Shown here: positions 24,326 through 33,214 of the stretch, one piece after another
Layout of the letters: each line of letters opens with the position of its first letter
Numbering within the stretch: position 1 is the first letter of the stretch
From: Lewinellaceae bacterium
Lineage (GTDB): Bacteria; Bacteroidota; Bacteroidia; Chitinophagales; Saprospiraceae
NCBI GenBank assembly: GCA_016711435.1
Contig: JADJSY010000020.1
Coordinates: 62,001-126,000 of the forward strand
Length of the DNA stretch: 64,000 nucleotides
Direction of reading: 5' to 3'
Translations under genes and position numbers: made by a program
The notes under the pieces: model-generated
The model's input: the letters and a program-made list of their open reading frames with translations, nothing else
Databases searched by the model: none
Told to the model about the DNA's origin: nothing

Positions 24326-25062
24326 CTGATAATCATTCGCACATTTCCGCCGCCGCCTTCAGCGCCCATTTCCTTCATTTTTTCGTCTACTATCTGTTTA
24401 AACTCTGCCCTGCTGACCGATTTTCCTTTGCTGGGTATTTCGATGGCGTCTTTTGGCAGCGCCTTCAATTCGATCTGGGTAGCAATCATGGTGCGTTCGC
24501 CGGCGCTGATTTCCAGGATCATACCGGGCAGGTCGCTGAATTCGCCGGGACCTACGGAAACCGGAATTTGTGCCGTAAACCAGGCTTCCACTTTGCGGCT
24601 GGTATCCTGCAACAGCGCTTTTTGGCAGGGGTAACCGAGAATGGTTTTTTGTTCGCCGCTTAGTTTCCACGACTTGCGCGGCGCTTCTTCATCTATCAGA
24701 AAAAAACGCCCCATAAATTCGCGGCTTTCCACCGTTCGGCCGCTTTCCAGGTCGCGGTAAATGCGGTTTTCAGGGCGCATGATCTTGAATTCCATTTGCA
24801 TCCCGTCCTGTTGGTGGCTGCCGCCCGTTTCGTTGTCGGCGTTGTCTTTGTTTTTGTACAGGCTTTGGTTTTCATTAAAAAACAAGGTAGAAGCGGCACT
24901 ACGGGAAGTGGGCAGCATTTTGCGTATCTCGTCATTGTTGTCCACATCATCCAGTTCAATTCTCATCTGAACGGTTTCGGTGAAGGTAATTTCGCCTTCT
25001 GTGGTTTGGGATGCCATCAGCCAGGGCATCAGGACGACCGGGAGCAATATCAGGTATTTCAT
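24277..25062 (-). CDS. GLPGLI family protein
   Basis: The 261-aa protein has an N-terminal signal peptide (MKYLILLPVVLMPWLMASQ) and the family-naming segment, here GPGEFSDLPGMILEI, in the second half. GLPGLI proteins are exported, Bacteroidota-specific, of unknown function, and commonly encoded next to outer-membrane beta-barrel proteins, as here. The start MKYLILLPVV is preferred; an ATG three codons upstream is possible. The last 13-15 residues (NWGVCVFGLVFWAFA) are hydrophobic and unlike the family; they are translated from a GTGTTTGG repeat, so the natural end was probably shortly after RMII. Confidence 0.85.
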   Translation of the reverse strand: MKYLILLPVVLMPWLMASQTTEGEITFTETVQMRIELDDVDNNDEIRKMLPTSRSAASTLFFNENQSLYKNKDNADNETGGSHQQDGMQMEFKIMRPENRIYRDLESGRTVESREFMGRFFLIDEEAPRKSWKLSGEQKTILGYPCQKALLQDTSRKVEAWFTAQIPVSVGPGEFSDLPGMILEISAGERTMIATQIELKALPKDAIEIPSKGKSVSRAEFKQIVDEKMKEMGAEGGGGNVRMIIRNWGVCVFGLVFWAFA

Positions 25063-25096
25063 ATTTATCAAAATAAGTTTGGTGAAAATAACGGGG

Positions 25097-25104
25097 CAAA
25101 AGTA
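25097..25104 (-). promoter_or_regulatory. Probable -7 box for the GLPGLI/beta-barrel operon
   Basis: On the minus strand TACTTTTG matches TAnnTTTG, 35 nt before the GLPGLI ATG. A -33 box is not clear. Confidence 0.5.
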
Positions 25105-25198
25105 GCAGGCCTTTCAGCGGGGGCGGGTTAAACAACCTTGATGTAAGGTTAATTAAGGTTAATCGGTGTTTGGGGTGGGTTGGGACGCCATACCTTTG

Positions 25199-25350
25199 CT
25201 GAGTGTTTGGTGTTTCGTTTATGGTGTTTCGGGCGCTTCGCCTGAGCTACTCACGGCTGCCAAAAGCGAAGCATCAAAAACACCAAAACCCCAAAACACT
25301 CAACAATGCCAAAGGCGAAGCACCCGAAACACCAAACACCAAACACAAAC
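25199..25350. repeat. GTGTTTCGGGCGCTTCGC inverted repeat before the histidine kinase
   Basis: Left GAGTGTTTGGTGTTTCG (about 25200) through GGGCGCTTCGCC pairs with GGCGAAGCACCCGAAACACC and further CCAAACACC units on the right. The right end touches the kinase ATG at 25354. An additional internal GCGAAGCATC unit makes it a double copy. Confidence 0.75.
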
Positions 25351-25353
25351 ATC

Positions 25354-26820
25354 ATGTTCACATTCACGCGCCAACGACTCGCCATTCTCCTGATGACCCT
25401 GGGCATCGGGTTGTTGCTGGCGTTTGTGTACCTGTTCCTGGAAAAAGTGTGGGACGATGAAGTGGACAAACTGAAACAAGACACCAACCTCCTGTTAGTC
25501 AACGCTGTACGCAATATTGAACTCGGCGCATTCGACCGGTTTCTGGTTCGTACCTGAGACAATGACAAAGACAGTGTGCAGATCAACCTGCGCCTGCCGG
25601 AACGTTTGCCGGATGATTCGATAAAGAAAATCAAGATGATTCGGAAGGATCCGGCCAAATTTGAATACAAGCACATCGAGATGAACGATACCGTCCATTT
25701 TTGGAAATCCGACCTGCCCGAGGATAAATGCGCTAGGACCCCGGCGGCACCGTAGGCAGCCTATCCATGATAGTGGCGATTGAACGCGATTCGGCGCAAC
25801 TGGTATTTGATACAACGCTGTCGAAACAAGCGGTGCAGGATGTTTTCCCGATACTGGAAAAGAAGTTTGCGGAAACCGTAGCCGCCGCGGGCGCTCCCGT
25901 ACCGGCGCAATTGGTTCGCCTACACAAGGACAGTCTGGCGCCTGCCGGGCTTGGTGGCCGCCACCTACACCGACGCTTTCAGCGGCGAACAATACGGCGC
26001 CGTGCTCAACGGCTATCGGAACCAGGTGCTGCGCAGTATGTGGCCGCAACTACTTTTTTCCGTGCTGCTGGTCGTTTGTGTGGCGTTGGCTTTCCTGTTT
26101 ATTTACCAAAGCCTGCTGCGGCAACACCGGCTCACGGAGTTGAAAAACGATTTTATCCGAAACATGACCCACGAACTGAAAACGCCCATTGCGACGGTGA
26201 GCGTAGCTGTGGAAGCCCTGCAAAATTTCGACGCCCTGCAAAACCCGCAGCGCACCCAGGAATACCTCGACATCGCCGGCATGGAACTCAACCGCCTGTC
26301 GCTGCTGGTCGACAAGGTGCTGCGCGTTTCGCTGTTTGAAAAACAGGAACCCGAACTCCGCAGCGAAGCCATCGACCTGAAAATGCTGGTGGAAGAAATC
26401 CTGCATTCCATGCGCCTGCAATTTGAAAAATACCGCGCGCAGGTGCAATTTTTGCCTGAAGGCGACTTTTTCGCGCTGAAAGGCGACCGGATGCACCTGG
26501 TCAGCGTGGTGTACAACCTGCTGGATAATGCCCTGAAATACAGCACGCTGCATCCGGAAATCAGGATCGGCATTACCCACCAAAACCAGCAATTGTCGCT
26601 GCGGGTGGAAGACAACGGTATCGGTATTCCGGCGGCGTTTCAGGAGCGTATTTTTGAAAAATTTTTCCGCGTGCCCACCGGCGATGTACACGACGTAAAA
26701 GGCCACGGATTGGGACTGAGTTATGTCGCCAGTGTGGTGCGGCTGCACGGCGGCAGCATTGCGGTGGAAAGTCAGGAGAAGGCTGGTACTTGTTTCACGA
26801 TTGTTTTGCCGCGCCCATGA
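25354..26820 (+). CDS. Sensor histidine kinase (reading frame interrupted)
   Basis: The N-terminus (MFTFTRQRLAILLMTLGIG) is a membrane segment; a periplasmic region and second membrane segment (LLFSVLLVVCVALAFLFIYQ) follow, then a complete transmitter: H-box MTHELKTPIATV, N-box NLLDNALKYS, G1 VEDNGIGIP, F-box FEKFFRVP, G2 GHGLGLSYV. The frame has an in-frame TGA at 25555-25557, a shift near 25735 (one base lost) and a compensating shift near 25945 (one base gained). Translating across the shifts gives a continuous kinase of about 488 aa, so sequence error is more likely than decay, though the stop cannot be explained by a homopolymer. It pairs with the regulator at 26845 and is divergent from the GLPGLI/beta-barrel operon. 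Confidence 0.85.
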
Positions 26821-26844
26821 AAAAACCTGAAAACCGGCGACACT

Positions 26845-27539
26845 ATGAAAAAAAGTAAAAGTCCTCTATGTCGAAGACGAACCTTTTTTGGGCAAAATCG
26901 TCAGCGAAAGCCTGGAAAGCCGCCAGTTTGAAGTGCTCCTGGTGGCCGATGGCCGGGAAGTGATGGCTGCTTTCGGGCAGTTCCAGCCGGACATTTGTGT
27001 GCTGGATGTGATGCTGCCGCACCGCGACGGGTTTTCGCTCGGCCAGGAAATCAGGCAGCAGAACCCGCAGGTGCCCATTATTTTTTTGACGGCCAAAAAC
27101 CAGACGCAGGATGTCGTGCAGGGCTTCGAGTCCGGCGGCAACGACTACATCCGCAAACCTTTCAGCCAGGAGGAACTGATCGTGCGGATTCAGAACCTGC
27201 TGCGCATGAGCGGCGCCGCTCCTGTTGCGCCGCCACCGTCCGACGGCGCGATCCGCCTGGGGCGTTATCGTTTTGTGCCCTTGCGCCAGGAATTACATAT
27301 TGAAAATGAACTGCGCACCCTTTCGCACCGCGAAACCCAACTTCTGGAAATACTCGCCACCCGACCCAATGAAGTGGTGCAGCGCAAAGACATTTTGTTA
27401 CAGGTTTGGGACAACGACTCTTTCTTCAACTCCCGAAACCTGGATGTCTACATCACCCGGCTGCGGGATTATTTGAAAGAGGATACGGCGGTGCAGATTC
27501 TGACGCTGAAAGGGGGTGGGGTATCGGCTGGTATTTTAG
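26845..27539 (+). CDS. OmpR-family response regulator (two frameshifts)
   Basis: The receiver domain has the phosphoacceptor Asp in CVLDVMLPHRDG, LTAKN and the conserved Lys in YIRKPFSQEEL; a winged-helix DNA-binding domain follows (LSHRETQLLEIL, NLDVYITRLRDYL). Two one-base insertions in homopolymers break it: seven A after the ATG (six restores MKKVKVLYVEDEP) and five G near 27512 (four restores TLKGVGYRLVF and a stop at 27537-27539). Corrected length is 230 aa. It is the partner of the kinase immediately upstream and may control the divergent GLPGLI/beta-barrel genes (inference from position). Confidence 0.88.
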
Positions 27540-27602
27540 TAAGATTGGGCACCGATGGAGGTAGACCTTTAAACCCCCACCCCATCCCTCATCCCTATCC
27601 TT

Positions 27603-28106
27603 TCATTTCTGCACCAGCGTATCCGGAAAATAATGATACCCCAGGTAAGCGATTTTCCACTGCCCGTTTTCCTTTTCCAGGATGCGGGTTTCGAGTGATT
27701 TGCCGAGCAGTTTCCGGGTGTCTTTTTCATAGGAATACTGCTCGAAGGTGTACCAGGCCATGTCGTGCGAAATTCTGAAATTTTCATTGGCGCGTTCCTC
27801 GGTCGAGCCTTTCCAGATGGTAGCATCCGATTCAAACTGCTTTTTCTTTTCCGCTTTCAGTGATTCAAAACCATTGTAGAACGTGACCTTTTCCGGAAAA
27901 CCTTCCCAATAGCAGTACTTTCGGAAGGCCGGCGATTCGAGGTACGTGCTTTTCCAGTTTTCAAAATCCTGTTTGTAATAGGATTCCGTTTCTTTGGCAA
28001 TAACGGCCTGGATGGCTGCTTTTTCTTTTTCAAAATCCAGGGCAGGAGGCTGTTGGGTGCAGTTGGAAAGCAGGATGGCAAGGAGGAAGAGGAGAATATT
28101 TCTCAT
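27603..28106 (-). CDS. Lipoprotein with NTF2-like fold (probable)
   Basis: The 167-aa protein has a lipoprotein signal MRNILLFLLAILLSNC, with Cys16 as likely lipidation site. The mature part, with AIQAVIAKETESYYKQDFENWKS, HDMAWYTFEQ and an end ENGQWKIAYLGYHYF, fits a small NTF2/SnoaL-like domain of the DUF4440 type. Function unknown; probably attached to the periplasmic or outer membrane. The gene is convergent with the two-component operon. Confidence 0.72.
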   Translation of the reverse strand: MRNILLFLLAILLSNCTQQPPALDFEKEKAAIQAVIAKETESYYKQDFENWKSTYLESPAFRKYCYWEGFPEKVTFYNGFESLKAEKKKQFESDATIWKGSTEERANENFRISHDMAWYTFEQYSYEKDTRKLLGKSLETRILEKENGQWKIAYLGYHYFPDTLVQK

Positions 28107-28204
28107 TTGGCATAGTTCAGATTGTTAGGAATGATGGTGAATTCGACTTCAAATATATGCGAAAGCAACTCAATTTTAATATAAAAAGGTGTGGGTCGCA
28201 CGAT

Positions 28205-28376
28205 ATTTTTACCACAACGGACACAAAGCGGGTTTCACAAAGGACACTAAGCGTAGAGTTGACTCGTCCCGCTCGGTATTCTCGGTAATGGATGGAAATA
28301 TCGCCATAATCATTGCAAATGACGCATAAAATGCGGTCGACTTAGCTTGTCTTGTGCTGTCCTTTGTGGTAAAAAA
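28205..28376. repeat. Inverted repeat with ACCACAA / GGACAC arms, copy 1
   Basis: TTACCACAACGGACACAAAG (28208-28227) and CACAAAGGACACTAAGCG on the left pair with CTTGTGCTGTCCTTTGTGGTAA on the right (about 28348-28370). Inside lie GCCATAATCATTGCAAATGA and ATAAAATGCGGTCGAC, which recur at 49085-49195. It fills the centre of the 376-nt gap between the lipoprotein and subtilisin genes. Next to it (28377-28470) runs a GGGCAAAG / TTTTGCACTTTGCCCC inverted pair. Confidence 0.7.
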
Positions 28377-28482
28377 AGGGCAAAGCCCAAAAGCACCCAC
28401 AAACGGTCTTTTTAAAAAGTACCCTTTGCTTCTTGCCTTTTGCACTTTGCCCCTTGCCTTTTGCAGGGTTACGACCCGCGAA

Positions 28483-30193
28483 TTACGGCGTCACCACCTT
28501 CGCTTTGGTCACTTTGCCGGCTACGGATTTACCCATGCCTGCTTCGCGCCAAACGGCTTTTTTGTTCTTTTTAGCCTTGGTCTGGTCGGCCATTTCCACA
28601 GCATTGACAGCGCTGACGACGCCACCGCTCACACAGAGTTCTGTGAAAGCGACTTTTTCCGTTGTACCGGGTTTGTACACTTCGCCTTCCTGAGCGATTA
28701 CAGATTTCTCCATGATACTTTTTACCTGAACCGCCGATAATTCGGGGTAGTAGGAGCGGAGGATGGCAGCAACGCCGGCAGCAGCAGGAGCGGCCATAGA
28801 AGTGCCCTGGGCATTGCCGTATTTGCCGTCCGGAACAGTAGAGTAAATGGCTACGCCGGGAGAAAACAGGTCTACGTTTTTCTTGCCGTAGTTAGAGAAG
28901 CGGGCTACACGGTTTTCAGCGCCTTTCCAGCTCAATGCGCCGATTTCCATCCAGGTCGGTACATTTTTCTCTTTTTTGAACAGGCCTTTTTTCACTGTTT
29001 TGGCATACATGTCGTTCGGGAAATTCGGGTCGGTGTCGTTGTTTTCCGAATCGTTACCGGCAGCGTGTACGAGCAGCACGTCGTGGTCGGCGGCATATTT
29101 CATGGCAGCGTCTACATACCATTTTTGCGGGCTGTAGCTTTTGCCGAAAGACATATTGATAACGCTGGCGCCATTGTCAACGGCGTAAAAAATGGCGTTG
29201 GCCACGTCTTTGTCGCGTTCGTCGCCGTCCGGCACGCAGCGTACAGTCATGATGCGCACATTATCAGCCACACCGCGAACACCCGTGTTGTTGTTGCGAC
29301 TGGCAGCGATGATACCGGCCACGTGGGTGCCGTGGAATGCATCGGGGCCTTCGTATTCATTGGTGCCGTAGTTGCGGTTGGTCAGGTCGTTCGGGTCGTC
29401 GCCCACCATGGTGCGGGGGTTGTAGTCAGGGTTGAGGTTGTAGTTGAGCTGGTTGTAGAAGTACTCGCCGGCTTCTTTTTAGCCTCTTCCAGGTCGGCGC
29501 GGGTAGCGACACCCTGCGCCATAACGGCTTGCATGATAGCGATCGATCTTTTCAGATCGGCATCGCTGCCTGCGTCGATTTTAGCGATTTCTTCTGCTGT
29601 AAGGTCTTTTTTACCGGTTGCTTTTTCCACCATATCGAACGCATCTTCAATGGGTTTGATCTGTTTGGTTGCATTTGCCAAATCGGCTTCCGCTTCAGCG
29701 CGTTGTTCTTCAAACGCGGTCTTCACTTTTTCGTAGTATTCGTATTCCTTTTTGGCTTCGCCGTACAGGTTTTTTGGATCGGTACCTTTGAAGCGTTTGC
29801 TCAGCCGCGCGTATTCGCGGGTGAGTTCGAGGGTTTCGTGGTTGACATTGCCACCTTTTCCGCTCAGGAAATTCCAGCCGTGGATGTCGTCGATGTAGCC
29901 GTTTTTGTCATCATCGATACCATTTCCGGGGATTTCACCCGGATTGACCCACATCACATCTTTCAGGTCTTCATGATCTACTTCTACGCCGGAGTCGAGT
30001 ACGGCAACGATAACGGTTTGGCCTTTTTTGCCTTTTTCTTTCAGCCGACGAAGTGCTTCATCTGCACCTGTTCCTTGCACTTTATCTTTCGTTGCATCGA
30101 GTGTAAACCAGTTTTCAGGGGCTTTGGTCTGGGCAGATACCATGAAAAACGGCAGGCACAATGCTGCGACAATGATACTTTTTTGAAAATCAT
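28483..30193 (-). CDS. Subtilisin-like serine protease, S8 family (two frameshifts)
   Basis: Exported S8 peptidase of about 570 aa with triad Asp in VIVAVLDSGVEVDHEDL, His in FHGTHVAGIIAA and Ser in GTSMAAPAAAGVAA. Between Asp and His there is an insertion of roughly 150 residues, highly charged and helical (EYEYYEKVKTAFEEQRAEAE), larger than in typical subtilisins. One-base losses in A-runs break it: near 30180 (restoring MIFKKSIIVAALCLPFF as signal peptide from the ATG at 30193) and near 29479 (restoring EEAKKEAGEYFYNQLNYN). No dedicated sorting domain is visible at the C-terminus. Probably periplasmic or secreted. Confidence 0.88.
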
Positions 30194-30264
30194 GTTAAAA
30201 TTAAGTTTGAATGGATAAATTTTTAAACAGAAAGGATGATCCTTATCAGACGAGATAAAGACCG

Positions 30265-30272
30265 CAAAAGTA
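30265..30272 (-). promoter_or_regulatory. Probable -7 box for the subtilisin gene
   Basis: TACTTTTG on the minus strand, an exact TAnnTTTG match, 72 nt before the proposed ATG at 30193. No -33 TTTG at 19-21 nt. Confidence 0.45.
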
Positions 30273-30402
30273 CTATTTTTGTTGCAAAAAGTCGGTAAAA
30301 TAGACAAAAAACGAGATGCGGTCGGTGAGCGACGGATAGGGACAAGCGAATCGACAAAGCCGTTCAATACATTTATCAGCAATTTGTAAACGAAAAAGCC
30401 CT

Positions 30403-30410
30403 TATGTTTG
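30403..30410 (+). promoter_or_regulatory. Probable -7 box for cspA
   Basis: TATGTTTG matches TAnnTTTG; a TTTG lies at 30383-30386, 16 nt upstream, shorter than the usual 19. The 5' leader to the ATG is about 50 nt and T-rich, as in other cold-shock genes. Confidence 0.45.
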
Positions 30411-30463
30411 TAGCGGCTCTCGGGCCGAATTCACCTATTTTATTATTTTTCAATTTTTTTTCA

Positions 30464-30655
30464 ATGTTTAAAGGAACCGTTAAGTTTTTCAATGAATCTA
30501 AAGGTTTTGGCTTTATTGTAGACGATAGCACCGGTGAGGAAATCTTCGTTCACGTATCAGGTTTAATCGATGACATTCGCGAAGGCGATAAAGTCACTTT
30601 CGAAACAGCACGTGGCAAAAAAGGCATGAATGCAGTAAATGTCCAGCGCGCGTAA
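30464..30655 (+). CDS. cspA: Cold-shock domain protein
   Basis: A 63-aa single cold-shock domain that binds single-stranded nucleic acids and acts as an RNA chaperone. Both RNA-binding motifs are present: KGFGFIV (RNP1) and IFVHVSGL (RNP2). It begins MFKGTVKFFNESKG, the normal family start; an in-frame upstream ATG at 30404 lies in the -7 region and is rejected. A strong intrinsic terminator follows 34 nt after the stop. Confidence 0.95.
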   Translation: MFKGTVKFFNESKGFGFIVDDSTGEEIFVHVSGLIDDIREGDKVTFETARGKKGMNAVNVQRA

Positions 30656-30688
30656 TCGCGTAACGACATTGGTTACATATTATGCGAG

Positions 30689-30719
30689 ACCCCCGGCAAT
30701 TGTTGCCGGGGGTTTTTTT
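30689..30719 (+). terminator. Intrinsic terminator of cspA
   Basis: An 11-bp perfect stem ACCCCCGGCAA / TTGCCGGGGGT with a 3-nt loop is followed by seven T. Confidence 0.93.
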
Positions 30720-30797
30720 GTACCATGATTTGCCCGATTTTCTTGATTTTCTTGATTTTCCTGATTGACATGATTGTGCGCTCTCCCGGCTGCTACC

Positions 30798-30805
30798 TAC
30801 CTTTG
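30798..30805 (+). promoter_or_regulatory. Probable -7 box for purL
   Basis: TACCTTTG matches TAnnTTTG and lies 38 nt before the purL GTG. Upstream is a short tandem of TTTTCTTGA units (30735-30763). Confidence 0.5.
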
Positions 30806-30842
30806 CGGCTTCGTATCATCCAGTTCAATGTTCTGAAAATTA

Positions 30843-33068
30843 GTGGAAGCACAACCAACGCTTGAAACAGCCCAAAAACTCGGTCTTACTGCCGATGAAT
30901 TTGAAAAAATAAAAGAGATCATGGGGCGCGTCCCCAATTTCACCGAACTCAGCATTTATTCGGTGATGTGGAGCGAGCACTGCTCCTACAAAAACTCCAT
31001 CCTGCAACTCAAAACCCTGCCCCGCAGCGGCAAACGCCTGCTCGTCGGCGCGGGTGAGGAAAATGCAGGGCTGGTCGATATCGGCGACGGTCTGGGTTGC
31101 GCCTTTAAAATTGAAAGCCACAACCACCCCTCGGCCATCGAGCCTTACCAGGGCGCCGCAACCGGCGTGGGCGGAATCCACCGCGACATTTTCACGATGG
31201 GCGCGCGCCCGATTGCCGCGCTCAATTCGCTGCGCTTCGGATCGCCCGACAATCCGCGTATGAAACGCCTGATAGCAGGCGTCGTAAAAGGTATCGGCGA
31301 TTACGGCAACTGCTTCGGCGTGCCGACCGTCGGCGGAGAGGTGTATTTTATGCCCTGTTACAACCACGATATTCTGGTCAACGCGATGTCAGCCGGTATC
31401 GTAAAGGCCGGAGAAACGGTGAGCGCCACAGCCGGCGGCCCGGGCAATCCCGTATTTATTGTCGGTTCCTCTACCGGTAAAGACGGTATTCATGGCGCTA
31501 CGTTTGCCAGTGCCGACCTCTCCGCAGATTCGCATGAAGACTTGCCGGCGGTGCAGGTGGGCGACCCGTTTCAGGAAAAACTGTTACTTGAAGCGAGCCT
31601 GGAAGCCATACAGACCGGCGCTATCGTGGGTATGCAGGATATGGGCGCGGCCGGTATCACCTGTTCCACTTCTGAAATGAGCGCCAAAGCAGGCTGCGGC
31701 ATGCGCATCGACTTGTCAAAAGTACCCACGCGACAGGCGAATATGAAAGCCTGGGAAATTCTGCTCTCCGAAAGCCAGGAACGTATGCTCATCGTGTGCG
31801 AACCGGGCCGCGCATCTGAAATCCTGGATGTTTTTGACAAATGGGATTTGCCATGCGCTGAAATCGGCGTCACCACCGAGGGCGGTCGCCTAGAATATTA
31901 CTATGAAGGTGAATTAGTAGCCGATGTGCCTGCCGAAACCCTCGTGCTGGGCGGCAGCGCTCCGGTGTATGTCCGCGAGCAACGCGAACCGGCTTATTTT
32001 GAAAAAATCCGCCAATTCGATCCGCAGCAGATACCACAACCTGCGGATTACAAAGCCGCCGCCCAACAACTCTGGCATTCGCCGAACCTGGCTTCCAAAA
32101 ACTGGATCACCCGGCAATACGACAGCATGGTGCGCACCGGGACCATGACGACCAACCGCCCCAGCGACGCAGCAGTGGTGTATGTGAAAGGCACCCAAAA
32201 AGCCATCGCTCTGACGACCGACTGCAATGCCGCTTATGTGTATGCCGATCCTTACCGGGGCGCTATGATCGCAGTGGCCGAAGCAGCCCGAAACATCGTC
32301 TGCGCAGGCGGCGAACCGGTTGCCATTACCAACTGTCTCAATTTTGGAAACCCTTACAATCCGGAAGTGTACTACCAGTTTGCAGAGGCCATTCGGGGCA
32401 TGGGCGAGGCCTGCCGGAAATTCGAGACGCCCGTGACCGGCGGAAACGTGAGTTTTTACAACCAGTACGCGCACGATGGAGCAGTGATACCGGTGTATCC
32501 TACACCCACCATCGGCATGTTGGGTTTGCTGGACGACTACAACCAAATGATGACCCTCGATTTTAAAAACGAAGGGGATACTATTTACCTGATCGGAACC
32601 AGCCGCGATGACATCGGTAGCAGCGAATACCTGCGCAGCGTGTGCGGTGTGGAATTCAGCACCTGCCCGCATTTCGATCTGGATGAAGAATACAACATGC
32701 AACAGGTATTGAAAAAAGCCATTAATCGGAAACTGCTGCAATCTGCACACGATATTTCAGACGGCGGCGTTTTTTCAGCGCTGTTGGAAAGCGCTATGCC
32801 CGGAGGACTGGGTTTCGATATTCAATCCAACAAAAACGTCCGCAAAGACGCCTGGCTATTTGGAGAAGCACAAAGTCGCGCATTGGTCAGCGTGCGGACA
32901 GAACAAATTGCCGATTTTGAACGTTTTTTACAATCTGAAAATGCGCCATACGAATTGCTGGGTACCGTATCAGGCCCGCAATTGCTGATCGACGGTGAAA
33001 ACTGGGGCAGCACAGCGGAATGGAAACGGGTCTATGCGAGCGTGTTGGAAGAAATAATGAAACATTGA
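30843..33068 (+). CDS. purL: Phosphoribosylformylglycinamidine synthase subunit PurL
   Basis: PurL is the ATP-dependent synthetase part of FGAM synthase in purine synthesis. The 741-aa length is that of the small, PurQ/PurS-dependent form. Conserved segments are present: MWSEHCSYKNS (active-site His), KIESHNHPSAIEPYQGAATGVGG, FGVPTVGGEVYF, QDMGAAGITCSTSEMS, and in the second half ALTTDCNAAYVYADPY and ISDGGVFSALLES. The start appears to be GTG at 30843. The last residue (H) and TGA touch a GGGATGAGG-type repeat. Neither purQ nor purS is nearby, so the pathway genes are scattered; purC is at the far end of the window. Confidence 0.96.
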   Translation: MEAQPTLETAQKLGLTADEFEKIKEIMGRVPNFTELSIYSVMWSEHCSYKNSILQLKTLPRSGKRLLVGAGEENAGLVDIGDGLGCAFKIESHNHPSAIEPYQGAATGVGGIHRDIFTMGARPIAALNSLRFGSPDNPRMKRLIAGVVKGIGDYGNCFGVPTVGGEVYFMPCYNHDILVNAMSAGIVKAGETVSATAGGPGNPVFIVGSSTGKDGIHGATFASADLSADSHEDLPAVQVGDPFQEKLLLEASLEAIQTGAIVGMQDMGAAGITCSTSEMSAKAGCGMRIDLSKVPTRQANMKAWEILLSESQERMLIVCEPGRASEILDVFDKWDLPCAEIGVTTEGGRLEYYYEGELVADVPAETLVLGGSAPVYVREQREPAYFEKIRQFDPQQIPQPADYKAAAQQLWHSPNLASKNWITRQYDSMVRTGTMTTNRPSDAAVVYVKGTQKAIALTTDCNAAYVYADPYRGAMIAVAEAARNIVCAGGEPVAITNCLNFGNPYNPEVYYQFAEAIRGMGEACRKFETPVTGGNVSFYNQYAHDGAVIPVYPTPTIGMLGLLDDYNQMMTLDFKNEGDTIYLIGTSRDDIGSSEYLRSVCGVEFSTCPHFDLDEEYNMQQVLKKAINRKLLQSAHDISDGGVFSALLESAMPGGLGFDIQSNKNVRKDAWLFGEAQSRALVSVRTEQIADFERFLQSENAPYELLGTVSGPQLLIDGENWGSTAEWKRVYASVLEEIMKH

Positions 33069-33195
33069 CAGGGATGAGGAATGAGGGATGAGGAATGACC
33101 GAGGCTGGATGCCAAATATATATTTTTTTCTCATTCCAGCCTGAAATACCAATAACTCATCACTCATCACTCATAACTCATAACTCATAACTCAT
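33069..33195. repeat. GGGATGAGG / AACTCATCACTCAT repeat pair
   Basis: GGGATGAGGAATGAGGGATG at 33072 onward is answered by CTCATCACTCATCACTCATA units at about 33158-33195, with GAGGCTGGATGCC / CATTCCAGCCTG as inner pair. It separates purL from the TlpA-like gene, whose ATG follows 19 nt later. Confidence 0.7.
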
Positions 33196-33214
33196 TTTCG
33201 CAAATCAAATTCTT

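Noticed and set aside
25354..27539. True pseudogene two-component system
   Set aside because: All catalytic motifs are intact, and correcting small indels restores both proteins fully; several unrelated essential genes in the window show the same kind of damage. Sequence error is the simpler reading, although the TGA at 25555 remains unexplained.
30404..30463. Longer N-terminus for the cold-shock protein
   Set aside because: The upstream ATG lies within the -7 promoter box and would add 20 residues never seen in this family.
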